A stretch of 64,000 nt of DNA from Micromonospora alfalfae (GTDB taxonomy: Bacteria > Actinomycetota > Actinomycetes > Mycobacteriales > Micromonosporaceae). Under the pieces are notes generated by a model that saw only the letters and a program-made list of their open reading frames with translations, was not told where the DNA came from and did no database searches. The translations under genes were made by a program, and so were the position numbers. The stretch lies in the NCBI RefSeq assembly GCF_022230925.1, contig NZ_JAKKFH010000063.1, forward strand, positions 124,001 to 188,000, read 5' to 3'. Every line of letters begins with the position of its first letter. Position 1 is the stretch's first letter. Below are positions 18,694 to 28,696 of the stretch, in pieces.

Positions 18694-21381
18694 GTGATCG
18701 AGGCACTACCGTCAGCCTTTGTGCTCGTCTCCGATCCTCTCGCCGCGATCCCGCTCCTCGCCAACCTGACCGCCGAGGACCTCGACCTGGTGATCGAACA
18801 GCTCACCGATCCGGCCAACCGGCCGACCGATGCGCACGTGCTGACCCGTGCGTACGCTCGCGGCCTGCGGTTCGAACGGGACCACGACCCGGCGACGCTG
18901 ACGGGGGCGCTGGCCGACCTGGCAGCGAGCCGTTACGACGGCCCCTACCGCGGGCTGGTCGCCCGGTCGCTTGTCGTACGGCAGATGCAGGCGGCGGTTC
19001 TTGGCCAGCCGTTCGATCAGCCGCGGATCCGCCGCATGATCGACGAGGCCGGCGATGATCCGGCCCTCCCGCACACCGCCGACATGCTGCAGGTGATGGT
19101 GGATGCCGTGGCAGCGCTGGTCGACGACCCGGCGTACGACCGTGCTGACGCCCTGCGGCGCCTCGACGGGGTGCAGGACCTGGTGCCCCCGGACAGCCAG
19201 TACGGCAGCCTCCTGACGTCTCTGCGGATCGCCCTCGCCGTCAAGCGCGGCCAGGACGGCAACCTCCACGACGCCAGGCAGGCGGCGGAGTACGCCCGCG
19301 AGATGCTCGCCCGCGGGGACCTCGGTCCGCAGCAACAGCTGATGGCCGAGGCGATGCTGCTCGGGGCTGAGGGCATGCAGCAGGCACAGAGCGGCGACAT
19401 GACCAGGGCTTTCGAGACGGTGGACCAGATGGCCGAGGTCGTCGATCGGCTGCCGGCCAATGACCCGGCCGCCGTCTCGCTGCGCAACCTCATCGCCAAC
19501 CTGACAGGCGCCGACGCCTCGGCCGTCGGACTGTCCGACTCCGAGCGGGCGTTCCGGTTGCTCACCTCGGCCATGCGGGTGCTCGGCCCTGCGCTCGACA
19601 ACCAGGATCCGGCCGGCATCGAGCGTGGGGTGCGGATCCTGCGCGAGGCGGCCAGCGTCGCGCCCGCCGACTACCCGCACCGCGTGATGATCCTCAGCAC
19701 GCTGGGCCGGATGCTGTGCGCACAGTTCCAGCTTGGCGCTGGCCGGGCCGCACTGGACGAGGCCCTGCTCCGGCTCGAGGAGGCCAAACGGTCCGCGGCG
19801 CATCCTGGTCACCCACTGTGGGCCCCGACCGCGACCGCGTTAGGTATCGCGTATCGGCTGGCCGGGCGGCGGGCCGAGGGCCGAGCCTGGGGTCAGCGGG
19901 CTCTGCGCGGGCACGCCTGGAGCGTGCTGCTCCAGGCCGGCACGGCCGACGCCGCCACCGCCGCCCGGGATGCCTCGACCGATGCCGTCGAGGTGGCGCG
20001 CTGGTGCATCGTCGACGGCGACCACGCCGGCGCGGCCGCCGCTCTCGACTCCGGGCGCTGCTTGATGCTGTACGCGGCGACGGTCGCCATGGACATTCCC
20101 AGCCGTCTGCGGGGCCTGGATCGGCACGACCTGCTGCACCGGTGGAAACGTGACCCGGAGGACGCCGACCTGCGTCGGGAGGTGCTGACCGCGCTGACCG
20201 GCGGACCGCTGTCCGAGGCGTCGGTGCCCGAGGTGCTGGACCCGCCGCCCGGCGAGGAAATCCGGCGGGCTCTGGTCGCCCTCGACGTCGACGTGCTCGT
20301 CTACCTCCTACCCGGCGGCGAGACCGGCCTGGGCGGGGCGCTGCTGGTGCCGTCCGGCGACCGGCCCTACCACCTGACGCTGCCACGGCTGACCGAGGTG
20401 TCCGGTGCCGTCGAACGACACGTCAGGCGGTTGGGCGTCAGGGACGCGGGCGGCGTCGAGGGCCTGGATCCCGAGGAGGACCAGGATTGGCGCAGCTCCC
20501 TCAACGACCTCTGCGACTGGGCGTGGACCGCCGCCGTCGGTCCGCTGCTCATCGAGTTACGACGGTGGCGGCTCGGGCGGCCCGCGCGGGTGGTCCTGAT
20601 CCCGATGGCCCGGCTGGCCGCCGTGCCCTGGCACGCCGCGCGTGATCGGCACGGCTCCCGGGCGGTCGAGCAGGCGGTCTTCTCGTACGCGCCGTCCGCC
20701 CGCCTGCTGTGTCAGAACGCCTGGCGCTCCAGCGTGCCGGTGGATGCGGGTGGGCTCGTGGTCGGTGACCCGACCCTGGACCTGCCGGACGCACGCGCCG
20801 AGGCGGAGGCAATCCGCACGGCCTTCTATCCGGAGGCCGACCTGCTCGGCGAGACCGACGCCACCCCGGCGGCGGTGATGGAGTGGCTGCGGCGTACCGA
20901 GGGCTCCCGTTCCGTGCTGCATCTGGCCTGCCACGGCCAGGTGACCGAGGGGATCGACGGCTCCTATCTCGTGCTCGCCGGCGGCAGGCGGCTGCCTGCC
21001 CGGCAGGTCCTGGAGACCCGTAGGAGCGGCACGATCGGCGTGGTGGCGTTGGCCGCCTGCACCACGAACGTCCCGAGCGGCGCGTACGACGAGTCGTTCA
21101 GCCTTTCCACGGCCTTCCTGGCGGCCGGCGCCCGTACCGTGTTCGGCTCTCTGTGGCCGGTGCCGGACGGCGCCACCTCGCTGATGATGTTCCTCGTGCA
21201 CCACTATCTGCGTGTCGACCGGTTGCGTCCGGTGGATGCCCTGCACCGCGCCCAGCTCTGGATGCTCAATCCCGAACGCAGACCGCCGCCCACCATGCCG
21301 CCACACCTCGCCACCCGGGTCGCCGCACTGGACAGCGACGACGTCGCGGCCTGGGCGGGTTTCACGCACCAGGGCCGTTAG
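18694..21381 (+). CDS. CHAT domain protease with helical-repeat N-terminus
   Basis: This encodes about 895 residues. The start is uncertain: the frame is open from 18610, and GTG 18694 or GTG 18721 avoid overlapping the Crp gene. Residues about 1-450 are alpha-helical and TPR-like. The C-terminal 300 residues are a CHAT (caspase-HetF-associated) peptidase with the catalytic dyad intact: His747 in LHLACHGQ and Cys789 in ALAACTT. Typical CHAT signatures FSLSTAFLAAGARTVFGSLW and ALHRAQLWML follow. It probably cleaves or activates partner proteins when triggered. Its stop overlaps that of the convergent CHAT gene by 4 nt. Confidence 0.83.
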   Translation: MIEALPSAFVLVSDPLAAIPLLANLTAEDLDLVIEQLTDPANRPTDAHVLTRAYARGLRFERDHDPATLTGALADLAASRYDGPYRGLVARSLVVRQMQAAVLGQPFDQPRIRRMIDEAGDDPALPHTADMLQVMVDAVAALVDDPAYDRADALRRLDGVQDLVPPDSQYGSLLTSLRIALAVKRGQDGNLHDARQAAEYAREMLARGDLGPQQQLMAEAMLLGAEGMQQAQSGDMTRAFETVDQMAEVVDRLPANDPAAVSLRNLIANLTGADASAVGLSDSERAFRLLTSAMRVLGPALDNQDPAGIERGVRILREAASVAPADYPHRVMILSTLGRMLCAQFQLGAGRAALDEALLRLEEAKRSAAHPGHPLWAPTATALGIAYRLAGRRAEGRAWGQRALRGHAWSVLLQAGTADAATAARDASTDAVEVARWCIVDGDHAGAAAALDSGRCLMLYAATVAMDIPSRLRGLDRHDLLHRWKRDPEDADLRREVLTALTGGPLSEASVPEVLDPPPGEEIRRALVALDVDVLVYLLPGGETGLGGALLVPSGDRPYHLTLPRLTEVSGAVERHVRRLGVRDAGGVEGLDPEEDQDWRSSLNDLCDWAWTAAVGPLLIELRRWRLGRPARVVLIPMARLAAVPWHAARDRHGSRAVEQAVFSYAPSARLLCQNAWRSSVPVDAGGLVVGDPTLDLPDARAEAEAIRTAFYPEADLLGETDATPAAVMEWLRRTEGSRSVLHLACHGQVTEGIDGSYLVLAGGRRLPARQVLETRRSGTIGVVALAACTTNVPSGAYDESFSLSTAFLAAGARTVFGSLWPVPDGATSLMMFLVHHYLRVDRLRPVDALHRAQLWMLNPERRPPPTMPPHLATRVAALDSDDVAAWAGFTHQGR

Positions 21382-24300
21382 CGACCCATGTGGTGGAACG
21401 CCGCCCAGGACGCGGGGTCGGCCAGGGCGGGGCTCTCGCAGTGTGCCGCTAGATCGGCTGGCATGCCCGGTGGCGGCCGACGCGAAGGGTCCAGCATCCA
21501 CAGCTGCGCACGGTGCAGTGCATCCGCCGGTGCGCAGGCTTCCGCATTCAGGAAGTGATGCACCAGGAACATCAGCATCGAGGTCTCGGCGTCGGGTACG
21601 GACCACAGAGAGCCGAACACGGTACGGGCGCCGGCCGCCAGGAAGGCCGTGGAGAGGCTGAAGGCCTCGTCGTGATCAGCACCGGTCACGCCCGTCGTGC
21701 AGGCGGCGAGGAAGACCCGTTCCATGACCAGTTCGGCAGTCCTGGAGGCGTCCAGCAGACGCCGGGCGGTGAGCATGCCGCCGGCCAGGACCAGATGCGC
21801 GTCCGCCGGGCTGCGCGGGTCGACGCGGCCGTGACAGGCGAAGTGCAGCAGCGACGGGCCAGGCGCCGCGGCGGCGATCCAGTCCAGGACCTCGGACGGT
21901 GTTCCGGTTCCGGCCGGACGGCCAAGGTAGGTGCAGCCAGGGTAGAAGGCGTCGCGGATCGCCCGGGCCTCGAGTCCTGCGTACGGGAGGTCACCTCCGG
22001 GGTCACCAATCACCAGGACGCTGCGCATCGGGCGTTGCGGGAACGTCGACGAGGTGCACAGGGACCGCGCAGAGACCGCGTAGGAGAAAACGGCGCGTTC
22101 CACCGCCCAGTGCCGGCCCTGCCCGTCCTGCCGGAAGGCGCCGTGCCACGGGACCGTGGCGAGCAGCCCCATCGGCACCAGGACCAGGCGTACCGGGCGA
22201 CCCAGCTGCCAGCGTTCGGCATGCCGTAACACCGGTCCGATCGCCACCGACCATGCCCAGCGGCACACGTCGTCGACGGACGGGCCGGACGAGGCCGTGA
22301 CCTGCGCGCCGACCTCACCGGCGTCGCGTTGGGCGGCCGCGGCGAGCCGGGACACCATCGAGGATGGGCCGGTCACCAGGTCGGGCAGGATCACGGTGGC
22401 GACATCTCCGGACACCGGGACGAAGACCGCCGCTCCGGGCTGGTCCAGGGCGGCCGGAACGAGGTACACCAACGCGTCCGCGCGCACCTCGGTCAGCGCT
22501 CGTCGGATCTCCGGAGGTCGTACCGGCGTGAACGGTCCGCCGCGCACCGGGTCGTGCGCGCCGAGCGCATGCAACACGAGGGTCCGCAGATCGTCCGGCA
22601 CTTCCGGCCCGTCCGACAGCGCGTTGAGCGAGGCACCGGTGCGGGCGTCCCGGCCGAACCCGGCCGACTCACGCCACCGTTCCGCCAGGTCCTCCCGGCC
22701 CGCGTCGACGAGGCGGTCGGCGACCGTGCGAGACGCCGTGGCGGCGTGCAGGACGAGGCCACGCCCGGCGTCCAGGGCCGTCACCAGATCGTCGTACGCG
22801 CCGTCCGCCCGGCACCATGCCGCGACCTTCATCGCCTCAGCCGAGGCCTGCGCGGCCACGGCGACCGCGTCGTCGGTGCCGGACTGCAGCAGCACCTGCC
22901 AGGCGAAACCTCGCATCGCCGACATGCCGAGCTCCCGCGAGCGGGTCAGATCCGGCTTTGGCGTGCTCCGCATCGCCTCGCCGTGGCTCATCGCCGCGGT
23001 CGCCCAACTCGGGTGCTGCGGTCCGCCGGCGATCGCCTCGCCGCGTGCGAGCCACTCCGTGGCCCGCGTGGCGGCGTCCTGATCGGTACGGTCGTTGCGC
23101 ACGACGGCCAGTTCGGCCACACCGGCCAGCAGCGTGACGACGAACTGCATCGTGTCGTCCTCCGATGCGGCCGCGGCGATCTCGGCGAACCGGGCGGCGC
23201 ATTCGCGCAACGCGGCCAGGTCATGCCGGGTCACCGCGGCGGAGAAGGGACCGAAGACCTCCGCTAACGCACCGCCGATGACCATGCCGGCTTCCAGGCC
23301 GCTGACGTGCGGGAGAGGGGTGCGGTCCACCGCCCGACCATGCCCGGACATGCCGTCGTAGACCCCCTGCAACATCCGAAGCGGTATCGCGACCGCCTGC
23401 TGGGCGGTGTGGGACGGAGGGCTCTCCCGCAGCTCGGCCGCCAGCCGTCGCACCTCGCCGGCCACGTTCTCGCCGTGTTGGGTCCGATCCATCAGATCCA
23501 GCACGCGAGCGAGCACGGCGCTGTCCGGGTCGACCAGGCCGGCGGTGAGCATCCGGTTCAGCGCGGCCTGCATCACGCGCCGGTCACCGCTGCGGCTCGC
23601 GTTGCCGAAAAGCACGACCGGCATCAGTTGGTCGACCATTGCCTGTGTTTCAGCGTCGATGCCCGGGGCATTGAGGGCGCCGATCAGCGGTGTCAACCCG
23701 CCGTCGCGCTGCCCGCCCCTCTGCGCATCCAAGACGAACTGCACACCGGCGTCCAGGCTGTCGAGAATTCCCGTCCACCCGGCGGGAGGATCGGTCACCG
23801 TTCGACCGAGCGCCGCGAGGAAAGCGACGCGATCGATGTCGACCGATCCCAGGTCGGTGCGACCGCCCTGCATCTCGCCGAGAGCGAGCATTGTCGCCAG
23901 CATCGCGCTCGTGTCGGGATCGGCCCGGTCACCGGCCGCCTCCCAGGCGGCCCGGGCCTCGGCGACGCACCGGCCCATGCCTTCGGCGCTCGGCGGCGCC
24001 TGGGTCGGTAGTCGCTCCGCCTCGTCCTCGACCTGGGCGTTCCACACAGTGATTCGCTGCAGGTGCAGCCAGAGCGACAGATCATCGGTCGCGTCGTGCT
24101 CGGCCACCGCCTGGTCGGCGGCGTGCACCGCTCGTTCCAGCAGGCTGCGATCCCGGCCGATCTTCCAGCCGGCATGGCACGCCCTGGCAAGCTGAAACCA
24201 GCGAACGTCGTCCGCGTCCATCCGCACCGCGAGCTCGAGCAACCGGACCGCCTCGCGGGCGTCCGCCATGTCCTGGCCACGTTCGGCCCGTTCCCTCATC

Positions 24301-25118
24301 AGGCGTCCGCACTCGGTCAGGGCGTTGTCGGTCGGCTCCACCTCGATGAGGCGCTGCCAGTAAACGATCGCTTGACCCAGGTCCTCCGGATCAGTCTCGC
24401 CGTCGTCCCAGCGATCCTGATACGACTCAGCAAGGAATTCGATCAGGAGCGGCAGACTCGGATCGTCGGGCGCGGCCCTGTCCGCAGCTCGTCGGCCCAC
24501 GTCGATCGACCTGTTGAGGTCGTCGAGCTGCCGCAGGGCCAGGCACAGCCAGGCCGAGGCCTCGACGTACCGCGGCGCCTCCGGCGTGAGTGATTCCAGC
24601 GCGGCCGAGAGGACACCGACCGCGGTCTTCAGGTCGGGGCGATGCTCGGTCTCGTCATAGACCGTCAGCAGAGCCAGGCCCTGAACGACCCGGGCATACG
24701 CCGCGAGCGTCTCGTCGGTCAACTCAGCCGAGAGGCTTCCGATGACTGCCGCCGCGTGTTCCGCGCCGTGGCCGGATATCCGCGTCCGCTCCCACCAGGC
24801 ATCGATCAGGACCACGACGTCCACGTCGCGATCCGAACCCCGGTCCAGCGACGCCACCACCTCCGTCAGCAGGGCGACGGCGCGGTCGTAGTCGGCGAGG
24901 GCGTCGGCCCGGTCGTGGTCGGCGACCGCGTCCGCACGATCACCGCGTTCCGCATACGCGAGGCCGAGGCAGTGCGCCCACCACAGCGCGGACTCGTGGC
25001 CGGGATCCGAATCCAGCGCCGCCTGAAGGTGTCCGATGGCGGCGTCGAGCTCGGTTGGGTCGCCGCTCTCGGCGTAGCGGTCGAGGGCCTCCTCGCCGAG
25101 ATGCGGGACGTCAATCAT
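21378..25118 (-). CDS. Large TPR-CHAT protease
   Basis: The 1246-residue protein has an alpha-helical TPR-like N-terminal two thirds (AIGHLQAALDSDPGHESALW and further units) and a CHAT peptidase at about 930-1246. The dyad is intact: His1096 in LHFACHGR and Cys1140 in FLAACTTG. Its C-terminus is closely similar to the convergent CHAT protein (FSLSTAFLAAGARTVFGSLW and ADALHRAQLWML are shared), so the two are paralogues. The ATG at 25118 lies inside the end of the caspase gene (8-nt overlap), so they are co-translated. Role as protease effector is inferred from the family. Confidence 0.85.
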   Translation of the reverse strand: MIDVPHLGEEALDRYAESGDPTELDAAIGHLQAALDSDPGHESALWWAHCLGLAYAERGDRADAVADHDRADALADYDRAVALLTEVVASLDRGSDRDVDVVVLIDAWWERTRISGHGAEHAAAVIGSLSAELTDETLAAYARVVQGLALLTVYDETEHRPDLKTAVGVLSAALESLTPEAPRYVEASAWLCLALRQLDDLNRSIDVGRRAADRAAPDDPSLPLLIEFLAESYQDRWDDGETDPEDLGQAIVYWQRLIEVEPTDNALTECGRLMRERAERGQDMADAREAVRLLELAVRMDADDVRWFQLARACHAGWKIGRDRSLLERAVHAADQAVAEHDATDDLSLWLHLQRITVWNAQVEDEAERLPTQAPPSAEGMGRCVAEARAAWEAAGDRADPDTSAMLATMLALGEMQGGRTDLGSVDIDRVAFLAALGRTVTDPPAGWTGILDSLDAGVQFVLDAQRGGQRDGGLTPLIGALNAPGIDAETQAMVDQLMPVVLFGNASRSGDRRVMQAALNRMLTAGLVDPDSAVLARVLDLMDRTQHGENVAGEVRRLAAELRESPPSHTAQQAVAIPLRMLQGVYDGMSGHGRAVDRTPLPHVSGLEAGMVIGGALAEVFGPFSAAVTRHDLAALRECAARFAEIAAAASEDDTMQFVVTLLAGVAELAVVRNDRTDQDAATRATEWLARGEAIAGGPQHPSWATAAMSHGEAMRSTPKPDLTRSRELGMSAMRGFAWQVLLQSGTDDAVAVAAQASAEAMKVAAWCRADGAYDDLVTALDAGRGLVLHAATASRTVADRLVDAGREDLAERWRESAGFGRDARTGASLNALSDGPEVPDDLRTLVLHALGAHDPVRGGPFTPVRPPEIRRALTEVRADALVYLVPAALDQPGAAVFVPVSGDVATVILPDLVTGPSSMVSRLAAAAQRDAGEVGAQVTASSGPSVDDVCRWAWSVAIGPVLRHAERWQLGRPVRLVLVPMGLLATVPWHGAFRQDGQGRHWAVERAVFSYAVSARSLCTSSTFPQRPMRSVLVIGDPGGDLPYAGLEARAIRDAFYPGCTYLGRPAGTGTPSEVLDWIAAAAPGPSLLHFACHGRVDPRSPADAHLVLAGGMLTARRLLDASRTAELVMERVFLAACTTGVTGADHDEAFSLSTAFLAAGARTVFGSLWSVPDAETSMLMFLVHHFLNAEACAPADALHRAQLWMLDPSRRPPPGMPADLAAHCESPALADPASWAAFHHMGR

Positions 25119-27033
25119 CGACGGAGGTGCGGATGCGCACCATGGCCGTGCTCCAGTCGTACGCCGCGTGCGGCTCGGCCGAGCCCGCGTCGCGGTGCAC
25201 GGCGATCCGGCCCAGCCGGTCCAGTATGCCGCCCAGCCCCACGGGCCCCCGTTCGGTGGCGGGTACGCGGGCGTCCAGCCGGCCCAGCTCGAACGGCCGG
25301 CAACTGAACTCCTCCTCCGCCACGATCAGCTTGATCCAGTCGCGAACCGAGGCGCCGGGCGCCGCGGCCACTCCGGCCGGCAGGCGCATCTGTACCGGCC
25401 GTCCCTCCAACGCCGCGCCGCTGTGCCCCGGCGCTACGAAGGCACCTGGAAACAGTCCGGCGTGGATCCGGTACGAGTCGGTGAGGTCGAGAAGGACGCA
25501 GTAGAGCGGCTGTTCCGACGTATTCCGCAGGCGCAGGAACACGGTCGGCGGCCGGGCGGAGTGATACGCGAGCCGGATCACGCCCTCGTCGTCGGGGCGC
25601 AGGGCGGCCCGGGCGAGCGGCGCGGTCTTCTCACCCGGCAACGCCTCGACGACCTGGATCCGGACCGCCCCGGCGAGCGCGGACCGTGGGTTACTCAACG
25701 CCTTCACCTCTCGCCACCGGGCGATGTGCTCAAGGGTGGCGACGGTCCGGCGGGCGCAGTCCGCAGGCACACCGGTGATGTCGTCGGCCACTCTGTCGCC
25801 CTCTGGCGTGCACACCATCACCAGGCCGGGCCCCGCCACCCGGACACTCAGGTCGGCGCGTACGGCGCTGAGCGGGTCGGCCATGCGGACGAAAGGCGAC
25901 GCCCTGAGCAACTCGGTGATCGCTCCGGCGGTGTCGGAGGATGCCCGGTCGTAGGAGATGTCCGCCGTGGCCAGTGGCTGCGGCAGATCCGTCACCACGA
26001 CCGGGTACTGCCGGGTCGCGTCCGGGACCCAGCCCACCGGCTGCACAGTGCTCCGCTCGGCGTGCACGGAGACCACCTCGGCCAGTCGCACCGGCCGGCT
26101 TCCGCTCACCCCGACCCGCAACTCCCCGCCATCGGCGGAGGGTAGACCATGGCAGTGACCTACGTCGATCTCCCAGGCGTCGCGCACGTGCCGCATGACC
26201 ATAGCGGACGCGGGTGTGGTGACGTCGCCACCGAGAAACGGCTGATCGGCCAGCCTCGGCGCGCCTGACAACTGCGGGCGCTGGTGCAGCACACGATCCT
26301 CGACCGCGCACTGGGCATCGCCCAGCACTTCCCGGTAGGTGGCCGCCGGGCCGAGTTCGGCCAGTGCCCGCAGCAGGGCCACCGTGAAGACGCCGCGCGG
26401 CACACCTTCGGCGTCCGGCATCTCGCGGGCGTATTCGGTGGACCGGCAAGCGGCCAGGGCGATGTGCCGGGTGCGCTCCGGTAGGTTGTCGTATCCCGCC
26501 GAGAGTTCGGGCAGCAGCGTCTCGGCGCGAGGCGCCGGGCCGGGCGGCACGGAGCGGTTCCGGACGAGCGGGTCCGACCCGCGGGTGGCGCCGTCGGAAT
26601 GACACGAATCCAGCACCACGGCGACGTGGCAACCGTTCTCGGCGACCTGGTCCAGCAAGACGGACAGTTCCTTGTCCCACAGGTCCGGAACACCGTCATG
26701 CCGGCTGTCCGCGCAGACCAGGGTCTGTGACATCGCCATGCTTTCCAGGTGCCAGAGTTCCGGGGGCACCGGGGAGGTCGAGCCGTGCCCGGCGAAGTAG
26801 AACAGTGCCGTGTCACCCGGGCCGGCCAGGGTCAGGTGGTGCCGCAGGCCGTCGATGATCGCTGCACGAGTCGCCTTTCGGTCGTACAACTCCAGCTCGG
26901 AAAGGGTGCTCGAACCGTGGGTACGCACTCGCAGCGCACCCAGCATCGCGGCAGCGTCCCTACGGCAGCCGCGCAGCGGAGAAACCGCGAGGTACGAGTC
27001 GATGCCGACGATCAGTGCGTACACGGTGTTCAT
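25111..27033 (-). CDS. Caspase-family (peptidase C14) protein
   Basis: This encodes 640 residues. The N-terminal 250 form a caspase/metacaspase fold: YALIVGIDSYLAVSPLRGC, catalytic His83 in YFAGHGS and catalytic Cys144 in VVLDSCHSDG, with GVFTVALLRAL after it. The C-terminal 390 residues are an unrecognised beta-rich region that includes a stretch reminiscent of DUF4384-type domains (LRNTSEQPLYCVLLDLTDSY) found beside bacterial caspases. It overlaps the upstream cyclase-like gene by 4 nt and the downstream CHAT gene by 8 nt, so the three are one operon. It is likely a cytoplasmic arginine- or lysine-type protease. Confidence 0.88.
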   Translation of the reverse strand: MNTVYALIVGIDSYLAVSPLRGCRRDAAAMLGALRVRTHGSSTLSELELYDRKATRAAIIDGLRHHLTLAGPGDTALFYFAGHGSTSPVPPELWHLESMAMSQTLVCADSRHDGVPDLWDKELSVLLDQVAENGCHVAVVLDSCHSDGATRGSDPLVRNRSVPPGPAPRAETLLPELSAGYDNLPERTRHIALAACRSTEYAREMPDAEGVPRGVFTVALLRALAELGPAATYREVLGDAQCAVEDRVLHQRPQLSGAPRLADQPFLGGDVTTPASAMVMRHVRDAWEIDVGHCHGLPSADGGELRVGVSGSRPVRLAEVVSVHAERSTVQPVGWVPDATRQYPVVVTDLPQPLATADISYDRASSDTAGAITELLRASPFVRMADPLSAVRADLSVRVAGPGLVMVCTPEGDRVADDITGVPADCARRTVATLEHIARWREVKALSNPRSALAGAVRIQVVEALPGEKTAPLARAALRPDDEGVIRLAYHSARPPTVFLRLRNTSEQPLYCVLLDLTDSYRIHAGLFPGAFVAPGHSGAALEGRPVQMRLPAGVAAAPGASVRDWIKLIVAEEEFSCRPFELGRLDARVPATERGPVGLGGILDRLGRIAVHRDAGSAEPHAAYDWSTAMVRIRTSVDD

Positions 27034-28277
27034 GCGGTCTTCTCCGACTCTGCGACGTACAGCCAGGCCCGTTCCTGGAAGCCCTTCGCGGGCAGCTCGA
27101 CGGTCACGGACGTGAACTCGCTGGGCGCGGGTGGTTCCTCGCTGTGCGCGATCACGTCCAGGAAGAGCACGTCCGGCACGGCCAGGACGAACCCGGCCTG
27201 CGGGTGGTCGGTCAGAGCCGTGCGGAGCGGGAGCGAGTCCAAGAGCCGGTGTACGGCCACCGCGGCCCGTCCGACCCAGCCGTTGTCGGCCTCTTTGACT
27301 AGCCCACGGTGCAGCGCGAACCGTAACCGCATCGGGCCGGTGGAACCGCCGGTTTCACGGGTGGCGAGGGCCTCGGCCAGGCCCCGAACGAGCCGCGGAA
27401 TGACCACCGACTCGTCAATGCCGATCGGTAGCACGGTGAACTGCCCGTCTCCCTGCGGTTGCGGCGTCACGGCATGCTCGTCGATCCCGGCCGCCCGCCG
27501 GGCCGCGGCCAGCACCGACACCAGGTCGCGCTGCAACCTCTCCGCCACCGCGTTGCCATGCCGGCTGTACCCGGCCACATCCGCCGCCATGCACAGCCGT
27601 ACGGCAGCGGAACGCTGGCCCGGTCCCTGAACCTGGGGCATCGTCACGCTGAACGGCACCCGATCGGCCAGGGATGCACGACGTCGGCCCGGACCCGCCA
27701 GATCCACGTCCACCGCGAGTGCGCCGTGTAGTGAGGGGACACCGGGTGGGGACTCCAGCAGCGCGTGCACACCGTAGGTGCGCGGCAGGATCGGCGCCGA
27801 TCGTTGGCCCGTGTAGACCCAACCGAAGCGGTGACCCTGGGTGCCGATCGTTCGCGCACTCGGCCGGTCGATTCGCACGATCAGGCGGCGTAGTAGGCCG
27901 CCCACCGCGCTGCGGGTCTCGGCGGACAGCGGGCTCGAAGCGTCGTCGAGAGTCAGCCCGAACTGGCCGCCGTCGCCGTGCACGGTGGCGGCGATCACCC
28001 GATCGTCGTCGAGCTCGACGGTGAAGCGGGCGGCGGCGTACCGGTGGCCGGGCGGCGCCTCGTCGAGGTCGAAGCTGAACATCGCGCCGGTGTATGCATT
28101 GCCGCTCGCCTCGGCGCGACTGCGAAGCGGTTGCGGTAACGCGGCCGGCGGCACCGAATACAACAAGGGACGGCCACAGGTGACGCCGAAACGGTATGCG
28201 TTGTCGCCGCGCAACTCCGGCGATACCAGATCGCGTCGGTCGAGTATCTCGTCCGCACGTAGGAATTCCTCCATCAT
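27030..28277 (-). CDS. Protein with class III nucleotidyl cyclase-like C-terminal domain
   Basis: This encodes 415 residues; ATG 28277 follows GGAGG. The N-terminal 215 residues are beta-rich and unrecognised. Residues about 225-390 have the shape of a class III cyclase homology domain: AADVAGYSRHG (Asp233 in the first metal site position), QGDGQFTVLP (Asp277) and LRFALHRGLV. Lysine/asparagine catalytic positions cannot be confirmed, so it may be an active cyclase or a nucleotide sensor. It is the first gene of the caspase-CHAT operon, suggesting it gates the proteases. The domain call is moderately confident, activity low. Confidence 0.62.
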   Translation of the reverse strand: MMEEFLRADEILDRRDLVSPELRGDNAYRFGVTCGRPLLYSVPPAALPQPLRSRAEASGNAYTGAMFSFDLDEAPPGHRYAAARFTVELDDDRVIAATVHGDGGQFGLTLDDASSPLSAETRSAVGGLLRRLIVRIDRPSARTIGTQGHRFGWVYTGQRSAPILPRTYGVHALLESPPGVPSLHGALAVDVDLAGPGRRRASLADRVPFSVTMPQVQGPGQRSAAVRLCMAADVAGYSRHGNAVAERLQRDLVSVLAAARRAAGIDEHAVTPQPQGDGQFTVLPIGIDESVVIPRLVRGLAEALATRETGGSTGPMRLRFALHRGLVKEADNGWVGRAAVAVHRLLDSLPLRTALTDHPQAGFVLAVPDVLFLDVIAHSEEPPAPSEFTSVTVELPAKGFQERAWLYVAESEKTA

Positions 28278-28696
28278 TTGACCTCCGCGAATGCCTTCCG
28301 GGGCCGGTGCAGTCTTACACGGTGCTCTTCATTTCGACAAGGATGCGATTTCCGAGCGACACGGGCCCATTCAAGATCGACATCTTGTGAGCGAGATTCC
28401 GCACAACGACGGGATCCCCAACCTCCTGCCGTGGCAGGCTCATCGACGTCCGGCGGGGCGATCGCCCAGCCTCTCCAGACGATAGGGAGAACCACTATGG
28501 ACGTTCGGTCAGCCTGAATCCTCGATCATCGTTATTGATGGAACGATCCGTCGGGCGCGTTGAACCTTGGTGCCGTCAAATTGCCGTAAAGCGTCTCGGC
28601 CTGGTGGACATGGAGTCTGGCGTGGGACGTCGTTCTGCGGTTACGCTCCCGTTGTTCGGGCACCATTCATGAGTCGGGTCACATGGTCGGGAGACT
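28278..28696. promoter_or_regulatory. Divergent intergenic region between caspase operon and AAA+ operon
   Basis: About 420 nt separate the leftward caspase operon and the rightward AAA+ operon. It is visibly less GC-rich than the flanks. No convincing coding frame or long palindrome is seen. It must hold the promoters of both operons; a GGAGG for the left gene and GGGAG for the right gene lie at its ends. Confidence 0.5.
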
